Shown in pieces: positions 26,001-34,928 of a DNA stretch of 64,000 nucleotides; position 1 is the stretch's first letter; the number at the start of each line of letters is the position of its first letter. The position numbers and the translations under genes were made by a program. Where the stretch lies: positions 1,330,407 to 1,394,406 of the forward strand of contig NZ_KK073875.1 in NCBI RefSeq assembly GCF_000585395.1, given 5' to 3'. The DNA is from Saccharibacillus sacchari DSM 19268 (GTDB lineage Bacteria; Bacillota; Bacilli; Paenibacillales; Paenibacillaceae). The notes under the pieces are model-generated. The model made no database searches. It was given only the letters and a program-made list of their open reading frames with translations, and was not told where the DNA came from.

Positions 26001-27548
26001 CAGACTGTTGACAAAAGAGAGTTAGAGCCTGTGCTCTAACTCTCTTTTGTCAACAGTCTGCTTGTTAAGCTTAGGGACAAAGCCTTGTCAGCCCCTTTCT
26101 ATACGTTGGGTGCAGGCTGCCACGTCCAATTTGCGAGCTTTTTCAGATTCATGGCTGCAAACGTAAGCATCGCCTGCATGGACAATTTTTTAAGCCCTCT
26201 TAGGGTCGTCCAACGCATGCCATGCTTTTCTTTGGCATCCGCAAAGACGCGCTCAATGGTTTCTTTGCGTTTGCTATAGATGGATTTCACGTCCAGTCGG
26301 TGTCTCAGATGGTTCGCTTCCTCCACGAAAGGCTCCCACACGTGGCGGGTCACCACTTTCTGTTTGGCCTGACTAGCGGTACACGAGCTTAGCCCGTCGC
26401 AGGCGCTACAGATCGCTGGGGTGGATTTGTATTCCCGATAGCCTTCCTTGTTGGTCGTTGAATAGCTTAGGATCTCTCCCGCGAGGCAGAGGTAACAGTC
26501 GTAATATTCGTCGTACACGTAGTCGCTCTTTTTGAAAAAGCCCTCTTTCGTATGCGGGCGCGTATACGGAAGAGCCGGTAAGATGCCGGAGTCGAACAAA
26601 TACTTTGCAATCGCGGGCGTTTTGTAGGCAGCGTCTGCGGCCACAGCCTTCGGTTTTCCCACATGCTGCATGACTTGCTCAACGAGAGGCGGCAAGAGGT
26701 GGCTGTCATGGACATTCCCTGGCGTGACCCGAGCCCCGAGCACGAACCCACGACGATCCGAAACGGCATGAAACGAATAAGCAAACTGCCGGGTTCGCTC
26801 ATCTTTTACGTAATAGCCGCTTTCCGGGTCGGTGAGGCTTTCCTTGATTTCCTTTTCTTCCTCTTGCGACGGAAACTTGTCCGGTGGGAAAGGCTTTTTC
26901 CCATGGTCTTCCCGATCCTGATTGATCTCCGCTTCGAGCAAGGATTGGTAGGCTCGCGTTTCTTTACGCACCACCTTCTTCTCGAACTTGCGTGTGTTGG
27001 CGCTGGCCTTGACATGCGTCGAGTCGACAAACACATGCTCGGCGCGCAGCAGGTTCTGGTCGGCTACGTTCTTGAGAATGCGGTAGAAGATCCGCTCGAA
27101 CACGTCAGAATCTTGAAACCGACGCGCGTAGTTCTTGCTGAAGGTCGAGAAATGGGGCACGGGGTCTGAAAACCCAAAGCCCAAAAACCAACGGTATGCC
27201 AGATTGGTTTGGACCTCCTCGATGGTTTTTCGCATGGAACGAAGGCCAAACAGATATTGAATGAAGGTGAGTTTGATGAGAACCACCGGGTCGATGCTGG
27301 GGCGTCCTTTTTCCGAATACAAGTTCTGGACGAGCTCGTAGACAAAAGAAAAATCGATGGCCGCCTCCACCTTACGCACCAGATGCTCGCGAGGAACCAG
27401 CTGATCCAAAGCCACCAGTTCCAGTTGAGTTCGTCCATCCGATGATTGTTTCGTTAACATGAATGCTCACCTCACGTCGTTGATGCTTCTATTTTAAACG
27501 AAAAAAGACTGTCGACGCACTCAAATTCTTGAGTTTGTCGACAGTCTG
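26001..27548 (-). mobile_element. IS1182-family insertion sequence in a terminator hairpin
   Basis: 1548 bp bounded by imperfect 15-bp inverted ends CAGACTGTTGACAAA (26001-26015) and CAGACTGTCGACAAA (27534-27548, complement), flanked by identical 26-bp copies of the whole terminator stem-loop. The left end is a perfect 28-bp foldback with a 4-nt loop (26001-26060); the right end is an AGACTGTCGAC / GTCGACAGTCT foldback (27506-27547). One intact transposase gene fills the interior. Insertion in hairpins with long target duplications is known for some IS1182-type elements. Confidence 0.85.
26099..27460 (-). CDS. IS1182-family transposase
   Basis: 453 residues, full length for the family. The N-terminal DUF772-type domain (REHLVRKVEAAIDFSFVYEL, YLFGLRSMRKTIEEVQ, NLAYRWFLGF) leads to a DDE catalytic region: first D in HVFVDSTHVKA, second D in AVAADAAYKTPA, E in RKETIERVFADAKEKHGMRW. 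A Cys cluster (CSACDGLSSCTAS) lies between the second D and E, as in relatives. No frameshift or stop, so the element may be active. It reads in the same direction as the flanking SLH genes. Confidence 0.93.
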   Translation of the reverse strand: MLTKQSSDGRTQLELVALDQLVPREHLVRKVEAAIDFSFVYELVQNLYSEKGRPSIDPVVLIKLTFIQYLFGLRSMRKTIEEVQTNLAYRWFLGFGFSDPVPHFSTFSKNYARRFQDSDVFERIFYRILKNVADQNLLRAEHVFVDSTHVKASANTRKFEKKVVRKETRAYQSLLEAEINQDREDHGKKPFPPDKFPSQEEEKEIKESLTDPESGYYVKDERTRQFAYSFHAVSDRRGFVLGARVTPGNVHDSHLLPPLVEQVMQHVGKPKAVAADAAYKTPAIAKYLFDSGILPALPYTRPHTKEGFFKKSDYVYDEYYDCYLCLAGEILSYSTTNKEGYREYKSTPAICSACDGLSSCTASQAKQKVVTRHVWEPFVEEANHLRHRLDVKSIYSKRKETIERVFADAKEKHGMRWTTLRGLKKLSMQAMLTFAAMNLKKLANWTWQPAPNV

Positions 27549-27574
27549 AAAGATCGGGCTTCGGCCCGATCTTT
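27549..27574 (-). repeat. Right copy of the duplicated terminator hairpin
   Basis: Same 26 bp as 25975-26000. On the minus strand the stem is followed by TTTCAGAC, so the U-tract is cut to three by the insertion. Transcription of the second SLH gene may therefore leak into the element. Confidence 0.8.
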
Positions 27575-27652
27575 ATAGTCGATTTACATGTTTTAGTTTT
27601 CTTTTATGCTACATACTCAATCTCGCTCGATTCCGTGATTTTTCCGTTTCGC

Positions 27653-30523
27653 TTACCGCTGCATCGAAGCCGCGCGAACCGCATCGTAAGCCCAATACGT
27701 ATCCGCCACGTCATTCCACGACGCCGCGTCCGGCAGAACCATCGAACCGTCCAGTCCGATCAAACGGTTAATCATCGTTACCGCTTCCGCACGCGTCACG
27801 TTCTGCTCCGGCTTGAAGCTGCCGTCCTCATACCCCGTCACCACGCCTGCTGCTTGCAGCTCGGCTGCCGGACCCGCTGCCCAATGGCTCGTTGCCAAAT
27901 CGCTGAATCCGGCCGCTTGGATGCTTGCGTTCAAGCCGCTTTGCGGCAGCAGTTTCGCCAAGGCCGCAGCCAGTTCGCCGCGCGTGATCGACGCGTTCGG
28001 CTTGAACGTGCCGTCGCCGTAGCCCGTCATGATGCCCGATGCCGCAGCCGGTCCGACGACCGTGGAAGCCCAGCTTCCGCTTTTCACGTCGCTGAATGCC
28101 GACGTGCCTTCCGTCACGCCCGTGATCCGGCCGACGATTGCCGCCAGCTCGGCGCGCGTGATGTTTTGCGCCGGTTTGAAGCTGCCGTTCGCGTACCCCA
28201 TGATGTAAGGCGACGCGATCAGCGTGCTTCCCCAGTTGCTCACGTTCACGATTGTAAATGTACTGAATTTGTTGACGCTGATTTCCAATCCTTGACGACC
28301 GCTATCCAACGTGACGACTTTGCCGCGTACCAGTTGCTTCGTACCGTCGCTGTGCTCAATGTAGACACCCAGCTTTTTCTGCTGTTGCGCCGTGAAGTTA
28401 CTGCCTTCCGGAAGCGGCAGGGTCAGCGTTACCGGACGACTTTGCAGATTCGTCTCGATCGTCATCGGGCGACCGACAACGTTAATGTCCCCGCCGTTCG
28501 CAGCGGCCATGATTTCTGGATCGGCCAGCGCGCGGGAGCGAATCTCGCTGCTGCTCGCCGTGCTTTTTACCGGAATCAGGCGGAAGTACAGATCGTCCGT
28601 CAATCCTGTCAAAGAAGATGCCGGCACTTGAATGCGCACATTCGGGTTCAGCACGACCAATTCAATGCCTTGGTCCGTGAGCAATTTGGAAGCCGCGACC
28701 GGTACTGTAAAGTCCCATTGCGAAACTGCATCGCTTGCGTCGGGCAGCACGATCGCAGCCGTTTTCGAACCGGATGGCTTCAATAGGTCTATAATCTCGG
28801 TCGCTTTGGCCGGGGTCAGTTGCAGCGCATCCTTGATCATGCCGTCCGCGCCTGTGGTGCGCGTGATCGCAAGCGAAGCGACTACCGAACCGTTCGCGGC
28901 CGCGCTGCTTTGCACGTTGACGTTAATCGTCGTCGTATTCGTCGGCGCAGGAGCCGGCGGGGTAGCGACCGGAGTCGAAATTCCGCCGCCCGCAGAAGGA
29001 ATTGACGGATTCGTCGGGTTAGTAGGGTTGGTCGGATTTGTCGTAGGAGGTCCGACCGGCGTCAGCGCTGGAGAAATAGCGAATACGGATGTACTGCGCA
29101 GTCCTTTGGCTTTGACTGCGAAGACGTAAGGTTGGCCGTTGGTCAATCCGGCTACGGTGAAGGAATTCGAAGACTGCGAATCGCCGTAGAGCGTCGATCC
29201 TGCGAGTTCCCAAGCCCGGGAATCAGGTTCGGCCGGAGGCACGCTGCCTGCGTATTTGTAAATTTCGTAATACAGCGCATCGTCGGCCGGGGTCCAAGAG
29301 AGATCGACCTTCGCGTTGCCTGCCTGCCCGTTCACTTCCGAAGCCGGCGATTGAGGCGGCGCGATCTGGATGACCCGGTGGTGGCCGGTATCGGAAATGT
29401 AGACCGTGCCGTCTTCGGCTATTGTTACGCCCTGCGGAGCGCTTAATGCGGTCTTGTCCGCCGGTCTTCCTTCGGAAGGATCGACAGCATCTTCTCCTCC
29501 CGCTACCGTAATAAGGTCGGGGTAGCTGGCGTTCGTATCATAAAACTGGACTACGCGGTTATTGCCCGTATCCGCTACGTAAACATCCTTGTCCGAGCTG
29601 ACTGCTAAAGAAGTCGGCTGGTTCAGGCCTCCTACTTGAATCGGTACGGCTTCTCCGTCACTCATTTCAATTTTAGTGATCATAGTCGGATCTGAGGGAG
29701 GATTACTAAGCGTGTACATGAACCTTCCTTCAATAACAAAATCCTGAAAAACATGGGGTTGGCCAAAATTAAAACCGCTCATGTAACCTACATCCTGAGT
29801 CGTATAGGGTAAAACAGCATCCTGCGAAGGAAGAAACCGATAGCCTTGGTTAATCGTATCGTCATACGTATACAGATACCCTTCGTCATCGAAAGCCAGC
29901 CCTGCCGTGGAACTCAACAAATTCGGATCCAGAACCGCTTCAACTTCCACACTTATCACTGGGTTCGATGCATTCTGCGAATCGCTCAAGACTTTTTTGA
30001 ATCTGAACACGTTGGGACCGTCAGCATTTTGCGCGTGACCCGTGAAATAAATCTGTTCAAAATCGGGAAGACTTTCGGAAAGTTTAGGATAAGCAAAGTC
30101 TTGCGCAATTACAGAGGCTCCGTCGCCGGTTTGGAAACGAAAAGGAATGTAGTCGCCCTGCAGCCTCGAATCAACTTCATTTCCGAATGCCAAACCGTTA
30201 GCAAAAGCGAACCAACTTTCTCCGTTAACGGGATCGTTCAATAATAACCCGTGAAGTTTGTCCATCGTGGAATCGATAGGCAATTCGATCAATTCCAGAT
30301 CTGTCGGCATGTTCAACTCCGACCAGATCGCTTTGGGCGCTTTGCTGCTGCCCCCCGTGCCGGTTCCCGCCACCGTCTGCACGATTTTATCAACCGGGAT
30401 CGCCCATGCTTTTCCTGTTCCGATCGTCGAGAACGTTCCGCCCGCCAACAAGGTTGTAAGCGTTATCAAAAAACCTTTCCTTAACCACCTTTTTCCCGTA
30501 TAGGCCGCTGCCGTCTTCTTCAT
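27653..30523 (-). CDS. S-layer-homology surface protein with NHL-type propeller
   Basis: 956 residues. Signal peptide MKKTAAAYTGKRWLRKGFLI then TLTTLLAGG, cut near KAWA. A beta-propeller of NHL-like blades follows (KDVYVADTGNNRVVQFYD, GTVYISDTGHHRVIQIAPP), then a fibronectin-III module (AKVDLSWTPADDALYYEIYK), a Pro/Thr-rich linker (NPTNPTNPTNPS), a shared ~220-residue beta domain and three C-terminal SLH domains. From about residue 520 on it is almost identical to the large SLH protein, including the AASMQR ending; the N-termini differ. AGAGGGG lies 10 nt before the ATG. It is exported and bound to the secondary wall polymer; the propeller may bind carbohydrate or protein. Confidence 0.9.
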   Translation of the reverse strand: MKKTAAAYTGKRWLRKGFLITLTTLLAGGTFSTIGTGKAWAIPVDKIVQTVAGTGTGGSSKAPKAIWSELNMPTDLELIELPIDSTMDKLHGLLLNDPVNGESWFAFANGLAFGNEVDSRLQGDYIPFRFQTGDGASVIAQDFAYPKLSESLPDFEQIYFTGHAQNADGPNVFRFKKVLSDSQNASNPVISVEVEAVLDPNLLSSTAGLAFDDEGYLYTYDDTINQGYRFLPSQDAVLPYTTQDVGYMSGFNFGQPHVFQDFVIEGRFMYTLSNPPSDPTMITKIEMSDGEAVPIQVGGLNQPTSLAVSSDKDVYVADTGNNRVVQFYDTNASYPDLITVAGGEDAVDPSEGRPADKTALSAPQGVTIAEDGTVYISDTGHHRVIQIAPPQSPASEVNGQAGNAKVDLSWTPADDALYYEIYKYAGSVPPAEPDSRAWELAGSTLYGDSQSSNSFTVAGLTNGQPYVFAVKAKGLRSTSVFAISPALTPVGPPTTNPTNPTNPTNPSIPSAGGGISTPVATPPAPAPTNTTTINVNVQSSAAANGSVVASLAITRTTGADGMIKDALQLTPAKATEIIDLLKPSGSKTAAIVLPDASDAVSQWDFTVPVAASKLLTDQGIELVVLNPNVRIQVPASSLTGLTDDLYFRLIPVKSTASSSEIRSRALADPEIMAAANGGDINVVGRPMTIETNLQSRPVTLTLPLPEGSNFTAQQQKKLGVYIEHSDGTKQLVRGKVVTLDSGRQGLEISVNKFSTFTIVNVSNWGSTLIASPYIMGYANGSFKPAQNITRAELAAIVGRITGVTEGTSAFSDVKSGSWASTVVGPAAASGIMTGYGDGTFKPNASITRGELAAALAKLLPQSGLNASIQAAGFSDLATSHWAAGPAAELQAAGVVTGYEDGSFKPEQNVTRAEAVTMINRLIGLDGSMVLPDAASWNDVADTYWAYDAVRAASMQR

Positions 30524-30567
30524 TCGCCCTCTTCCCCTCTGTATGCAAATGGATGCTTATACCGAGC

Positions 30568-30600
30568 AGTATAACAGCAAATTCTGAACAATTACTGAAC
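30568..30600 (-). promoter_or_regulatory. Promoter of the second SLH gene with tandem activator repeats
   Basis: -10 TATACT (30568-30573), 8-bp gap, TTCTGAAC at 30582-30589 and TACTGAAC at 30593-30600 (11-bp period). Architecture identical to the large SLH gene and the sRNA promoter. Confidence 0.72.
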
Positions 30601-30708
30601 AATCCAAAAATTCAACGTTGCGGCCCTTCATTTTTATCAAACTTCATTGCAATACGCTTTCTCGCCTATACATAGAACGTTTACATTGACCCGCCACCAA
30701 ATCGCCAT

Positions 30709-30737
30709 TTGAACCCTCCCTCCCGATCTGACATAAT
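30709..30737 (+). promoter_or_regulatory. Promoter of the ACT-PFL operon
   Basis: TTGAAC (30709-30714), 17-nt spacer, CATAAT (30732-30737); leader of about 88 nt with no obvious riboswitch. Confidence 0.6.
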
Positions 30738-30831
30738 AACTCGTAACTTAACGCGCTAACGCATTACCGAATGCCGATAAACCAGCCGCATTCCATAGTC
30801 GCCAGCGCATGTAAACAAGGGGGATTTCACG

Positions 30832-31101
30832 ATGAAAGGCATCATTACCGTACTCGGAAAAGACCAGGTAGGCATTATCGCCAAAGTCTGCACCTACCTC
30901 GCGGAGCAAAACGTCAACATTCTCGATATCTCGCAAACGATCGTGCAGGACTACTTCAACATGATGATGATCGTGGATATTTCCAACCCGGCCAAAGCAT
31001 TCGAGAACCTGATCACGGACCTGCACGACTTGGGCCTGACCATCGGGGTCGAAATCAAGCTTCAGCACGAAGACATTTTCAACAGCATGCACCGAATTTA
31101 G
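30832..31101 (+). CDS. ACT domain protein (UPF0237)
   Basis: 89 residues, a stand-alone ACT domain: [50 protein letters not shown], ending [18 protein letters not shown] domains bind amino acids or other small ligands as dimers; this UPF0237 subgroup resembles the GcvR N-terminus and is almost always encoded before a PFL-family (UPF0210) protein, as here (19-bp gap). Joint function is not established. AAGGGGG lies before the ATG. Confidence 0.92.
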   Translation: MKGIITVLGKDQVGIIAKVCTYLAEQNVNILDISQTIVQDYFNMMMIVDISNPAKAFENLITDLHDLGLTIGVEIKLQHEDIFNSMHRI

Positions 31102-31120
31102 GAAAGGAGGCCGACAACCC

Positions 31121-32479
31121 ATGATCTCGAAATTCGAAGTTCAAGAAACGAACACCATGATTTCCGAAATGAAGCTCGACGTGCGGACCATCACGATGGG
31201 CATCAGCCTGATGGATTGCGGACACCCGGATCTGAAGACGTTCAATCAAAAAGTGTACGACAAAATCACACGTTTGGCCGAGCATCTCGTCAAAACGGGC
31301 GAAGACCTGGAGCGTCAATTCGGCATTCCGATCATCAACAAGCGCATCTCCGTCACCCCGATCGCCATCGCGGCGGGACCGACGGAAGCGACCAGCTACG
31401 TCAGCGTGGCCGAGACGCTCGACCGCGCGGCGCGCGAAGTCGGCGTCAACTTCCTCGGCGGATTTTCGGCTCTGGTGCAAAAAGGCTACACCAACAGCGA
31501 CCGCATCCTCATCGACAGTATCCCCGAAGCGCTGGCCGTGACCGAACGCGTCTGCTCCTCGGTCAATATCGGCTCGTCGCGCAGCGGCATCAACATGGAC
31601 GCGGTGAAAAAGATGGGCGAGATTATCCGGCAGACGGCCGAACTGACCGCCGACCGCGATTCGCTGGGCTGTTCTAAGCTGGTCGTATTCTGCAACGCCG
31701 TCGAGGATAATCCGTTCATGGCGGGCGCGTTCCACGGACCCGGCGAGCCGGAATGCGAAATCAACGTCGGCGTCAGCGGACCGGGCGTCGTGAAAAGAGC
31801 GCTCGAAGACGTCAAAGACGTCGATTTCGAAACGCTGTGCGAGACGATCAAGCGCACCGCATTCAAGGTAACGCGTGCCGGCCAACTCGTCGCGCAGGAA
31901 GCGGCAAAGCGCCTCGGCGTGCCGTTCGGCAGCATCGACCTCTCGCTTGCTCCGACGCCTGCAGTCGGGGATTCCATCGCCGAGATCTTCCGGGTGATGG
32001 GTCTGGAAGAAGCCGGCGCGCCGGGCACGACGGCGGCGCTCGCGATCCTCAACGACAACGTGAAAAAAGGCGGCGTGATGGCATCTTCGTATGTCGGAGG
32101 CTTAAGCGGCGCGTTCATTCCGGTCAGCGAAGATCAGGCGATGATCGAAGCCGTGCAGCGCGGCGCGCTGACGCTGGAGAAGCTGGAAGCGATGACCTGC
32201 GTCTGTTCCGTCGGCCTCGATATGGTCGCGATTCCGGGCGACACGAGCGCTTCGACGATTGCCGGCATCATCGCGGACGAAGCGGCGATCGGCATGGTCA
32301 ACAATAAGACGACCGCGGTTCGGCTGATCCCCGTCATCGGCAAAGGCGTCGGCGAGATCGCGGAATTCGGCGGCCTGCTCGGCTACGCTCCCGTCATGCC
32401 GGTCAATCGGTTCGACTGCGCGCCGTTCATCAACCGCGGTGGCCGCGTGCCGGCTCCGATTCATAGTTTTAAAAACTGA
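31121..32479 (+). CDS. PFL-family protein (UPF0210/DUF711)
   Basis: 452 residues, length typical of UPF0210. It opens [20 protein letters not shown] and carries [48 protein letters not shown] and ending [17 protein letters not shown]. These proteins are related to the pyruvate-formate-lyase fold, but I see no glycyl-radical motif, so lyase activity should not be assumed. Cys residues in the middle ([14 protein letters not shown]) and [11 protein letters not shown] are conserved in the family as I recall. Downstream partner of the ACT protein; AAAGGAGG precedes the start. Confidence 0.92.
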   Translation: MISKFEVQETNTMISEMKLDVRTITMGISLMDCGHPDLKTFNQKVYDKITRLAEHLVKTGEDLERQFGIPIINKRISVTPIAIAAGPTEATSYVSVAETLDRAAREVGVNFLGGFSALVQKGYTNSDRILIDSIPEALAVTERVCSSVNIGSSRSGINMDAVKKMGEIIRQTAELTADRDSLGCSKLVVFCNAVEDNPFMAGAFHGPGEPECEINVGVSGPGVVKRALEDVKDVDFETLCETIKRTAFKVTRAGQLVAQEAAKRLGVPFGSIDLSLAPTPAVGDSIAEIFRVMGLEEAGAPGTTAALAILNDNVKKGGVMASSYVGGLSGAFIPVSEDQAMIEAVQRGALTLEKLEAMTCVCSVGLDMVAIPGDTSASTIAGIIADEAAIGMVNNKTTAVRLIPVIGKGVGEIAEFGGLLGYAPVMPVNRFDCAPFINRGGRVPAPIHSFKN

Positions 32480-32504
32480 TCGGTATCTTTTGAAATCATG
32501 AGTC

Positions 32505-32543
32505 GAACCCGTGGCGGGCCGATCCCGCTTCGGGTTCTTTTTA
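32505..32543 (+). terminator. Terminator of the ACT-PFL operon
   Basis: GAACCCG / CGGGTTC outer stem with an inner CGGG / CCCG stem, then TTTTT. Confidence 0.82.
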
Positions 32544-32612
32544 GGTTTGAACATCATTTAGTTAACAGGTAAACGGTTCACTTTTTAGTCACAGTTTACA
32601 TCGAGTAACTGG

Positions 32613-32670
32613 TTGAAATTCTTGAACCTCTTGGTATAATTTTTAACATTGATATTGAGAATCACTATCA
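32613..32670 (+). promoter_or_regulatory. Iron-regulated promoter with Fur box, siderophore operon
   Basis: TTGAAA (32613-32618), 16-nt spacer, TATAAT (32635-32640). A 21-bp dyad, TGATATTGAGAATCACTATC plus A (32650-32670), covers the start region and matches the Fur 7-1-7 pattern. This implies repression in iron-replete cells. The leader is about 170 nt. Confidence 0.78.
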
Positions 32671-32819
32671 TTTAATGCGCTTCTCGCTCATTACCAAACA
32701 AAAAAGGAGTGCGGCTTGGTTTCAAGCTGTACCTGAGAAGCCATCATGATATAAAAGTGATTCCGTTCCGTACATAGCTTAGTCCGCAAGTAAATTCCAT
32801 ATCTTATCAGGGGGTTCAA

Positions 32820-33887
32820 ATGAACAAATTCAAGTTTTCGAAATTCATGGTAATCGGTCTGGCTGCTTTCTCTTTGGCACTGAGCGCATGCTCCAATACA
32901 ACCGATGAAGCAGCAACTTCCAATGCCGCAAGCTCCGCTGCCGCCGCAACGACGACGGACACGGCTGATTCCGCTACCAATGCCGCCAGCACTCCTGCAA
33001 CCGTAGAAATTACGGATGCTCACGGAACGGTAACGGTCCCTGTAAATCCAACCAAGGTCGTGGCGCTGGACAACCGCACGTTCGAAACGCTTTCCGATTG
33101 GGGCGTTAAGCTGGTAGCTGCTCCGAAAGACGTCATGCCTCCCGACTCGCCTTACGTCAGCGACGATTCCGTTCAAAATATCGGCAACCACCGCGAACCG
33201 AACCTGGAAATTTTAGCGGCCGCCGATCCTGACCTGGTCATTGTGGGACAACGCTTTACCAGCTATTATGACGAGATCAAAAAATTGGTTCCCAATGCGG
33301 CCGTTATTGATTTTGAACTCGACGTGTCGGGAGAAGAAGGCTCGCCCGGCGAAAATCTGATCGCGGGATTTAAAAACGCGACAACGAATCTCGGCGAAAT
33401 TTTCGAAAAGCAAACGGAAGCCGATCAACTGATTGCCGACTTCGATAAAGCCATTGAAGAAGCCAAAGCCGCCTATAACGGGACGGATACGGTGATGAGC
33501 GTTATTGTTTCCGGCGGCGACATCGGTTTCTCGGCTCCGCACTCCGGACGCGTATGGGGGCCTCTGTACGAAATCTTCGGCTGGGTTCCTTCGCTTGAAG
33601 TTCAAAATTCTTCTACCGACCACCAAGGCGACGATATCTCCGTAGAAGCGATCGCGCAAAGCAATCCGGATTGGATCTTCGTGCTGGATCGGGACGCCGC
33701 TATTTCTTCCGACGAAAAAGCGGTTCCCGCTCAAGACGTGATCGACAACGCGCCGGCGCTTCAAAACACGAAGGCCGTAACGAAAGGTCAAATCGTCTAC
33801 GCGCCGAACGATACTTACACGAACGAATCTATTGAAACCTTTACGGAACTGATCAACAACCTGACGCAAGCTTTGTCCAAGCAATAA
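32820..33887 (+). CDS. yclQ: Siderophore (petrobactin-type) substrate-binding lipoprotein
   Basis: 355 residues. Lipoprotein signal with lipobox ALSACS, then a Thr/Ala/Ser-rich linker (about 25-58) and a class III periplasmic-binding fold starting VEITDAHGTVTVPVNPTKVV. The order of elements (VVALDNRTFETLSDWGVKLV, EPNLEILAAADPDLVIVGQR, AIAQSNPDWIFVLDRDAA) matches YclQ/FpuA, the petrobactin receptor of Bacillus. It captures the ferric siderophore outside the membrane and hands it to the permease pair encoded next. Ligand assignment rests on family and operon resemblance. GGGG lies 5 nt upstream of the ATG. Confidence 0.88.
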   Translation: MNKFKFSKFMVIGLAAFSLALSACSNTTDEAATSNAASSAAAATTTDTADSATNAASTPATVEITDAHGTVTVPVNPTKVVALDNRTFETLSDWGVKLVAAPKDVMPPDSPYVSDDSVQNIGNHREPNLEILAAADPDLVIVGQRFTSYYDEIKKLVPNAAVIDFELDVSGEEGSPGENLIAGFKNATTNLGEIFEKQTEADQLIADFDKAIEEAKAAYNGTDTVMSVIVSGGDIGFSAPHSGRVWGPLYEIFGWVPSLEVQNSSTDHQGDDISVEAIAQSNPDWIFVLDRDAAISSDEKAVPAQDVIDNAPALQNTKAVTKGQIVYAPNDTYTNESIETFTELINNLTQALSKQ

Positions 33888-33902
33888 AAGGAGCCTAAAG
33901 CT

Positions 33903-34928
33903 GTGTCCAAAAATCTTATACCGAAATTTGCTGGGGTTGAGCATGCTCAACCCCAGCGTCATAAGCAAAAAAAGCTCTGGACCGTCCCTTTTGTCCTGGC
34001 AGTTGTCGCGACAATGATTTTGGGTACGGTCTCGCTGCTCACCGGCGTCTATGACATTCGCGGACAAGCGGACGGCATGGAGATGTTTTTCATCACGCGC
34101 GTTCCGAGAACGATAGCGCTTATGCTGACGGGAGCCGCTATGGCAATGGCCGGACTGGTCATGCAGCTCATTACGCAAAACCGGCTGGTCGAACCGACGA
34201 CGACCGGAACCATCGAATGGTCAGGGTTGGGTTTGTTGTTCGTGTACCTCCTCTTCCCTGCTCCGTCCCTTTTGCTGCGCATGACGGGTGCCATCGTGTT
34301 TTCCTTTATCGGAACTATGGTATTCTTCATGTTTTTAAGAAAGGTCAAACTCCGCTCCTCTCTGGTCGTTCCGATCATCGGGATGATGCTGGGCGCGGTC
34401 ATTTCAGCTTTTTCTACATTTATCGGATTGGTGTTCCAGGCGACGCAAAACATCGAAAACTGGTTTATCGGCTCCTTCTCTTCCGTGCAGACGGGTCGGT
34501 ACGAATATCTATGGATCATTATATTGGTCACGATTTTGATTTTTATCTACGCGGATCGGCTGACATTGGCCGGACTGGGCGAAGATGTGGCCACAAGCTT
34601 GGGCGCGAATTATAACCGGATCATCCTGTTGGGTACGGCGCTGATTTCGTTGGCTGTAGGCATCGTGGCGGCGGTGATCGGCAATCTGCCTTTCCTCGGC
34701 CTGATCGTTCCCAATATCGTATCCATGTTCAGGGGCGACGATCTGAGGAGCAATCTGCCTTGGGTCTGCGTACTCGGCATGGGCACGATCATGGCTTGCG
34801 ATATTCTGTCCCGGGTCATCATCATGCCGTTCGAAATCCCGGTTTCCATGATTCTGGGAACGGTAGGTTCTGTCGTATTCATTATGATTTTGCTTAAACA
34901 AAAGAGATCGAAAAGGATATCAAGATGA
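33903..34928 (+). CDS. yclN: FecCD-type siderophore permease
   Basis: 341 residues, about nine or ten membrane helices, FecCD family. Recognisable elements are VPRTIALMLTGAAMAMAGLV, GTIEWSGLGLLFVYLLF, GLGEDVATSLGANYNRIILL (the coupling-loop region contacting the ATPase) and NLPFLGLIVPNIVSMFRG. First permease of the uptake system, YclN-like. A 15-bp gap separates it from the binding protein, and its stop overlaps the next start by 4 bp. The GTG start at 33903 is preceded by AAAGGAG. Confidence 0.9.
   Translation: MSKNLIPKFAGVEHAQPQRHKQKKLWTVPFVLAVVATMILGTVSLLTGVYDIRGQADGMEMFFITRVPRTIALMLTGAAMAMAGLVMQLITQNRLVEPTTTGTIEWSGLGLLFVYLLFPAPSLLLRMTGAIVFSFIGTMVFFMFLRKVKLRSSLVVPIIGMMLGAVISAFSTFIGLVFQATQNIENWFIGSFSSVQTGRYEYLWIIILVTILIFIYADRLTLAGLGEDVATSLGANYNRIILLGTALISLAVGIVAAVIGNLPFLGLIVPNIVSMFRGDDLRSNLPWVCVLGMGTIMACDILSRVIIMPFEIPVSMILGTVGSVVFIMILLKQKRSKRISR

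Noticed and set aside
31121-32479. Glycyl-radical enzyme assignment for the PFL-family protein
   Set aside because: No R-V-S-G-Y-x-V-like glycyl-radical motif near the C-terminus and no activase neighbour.
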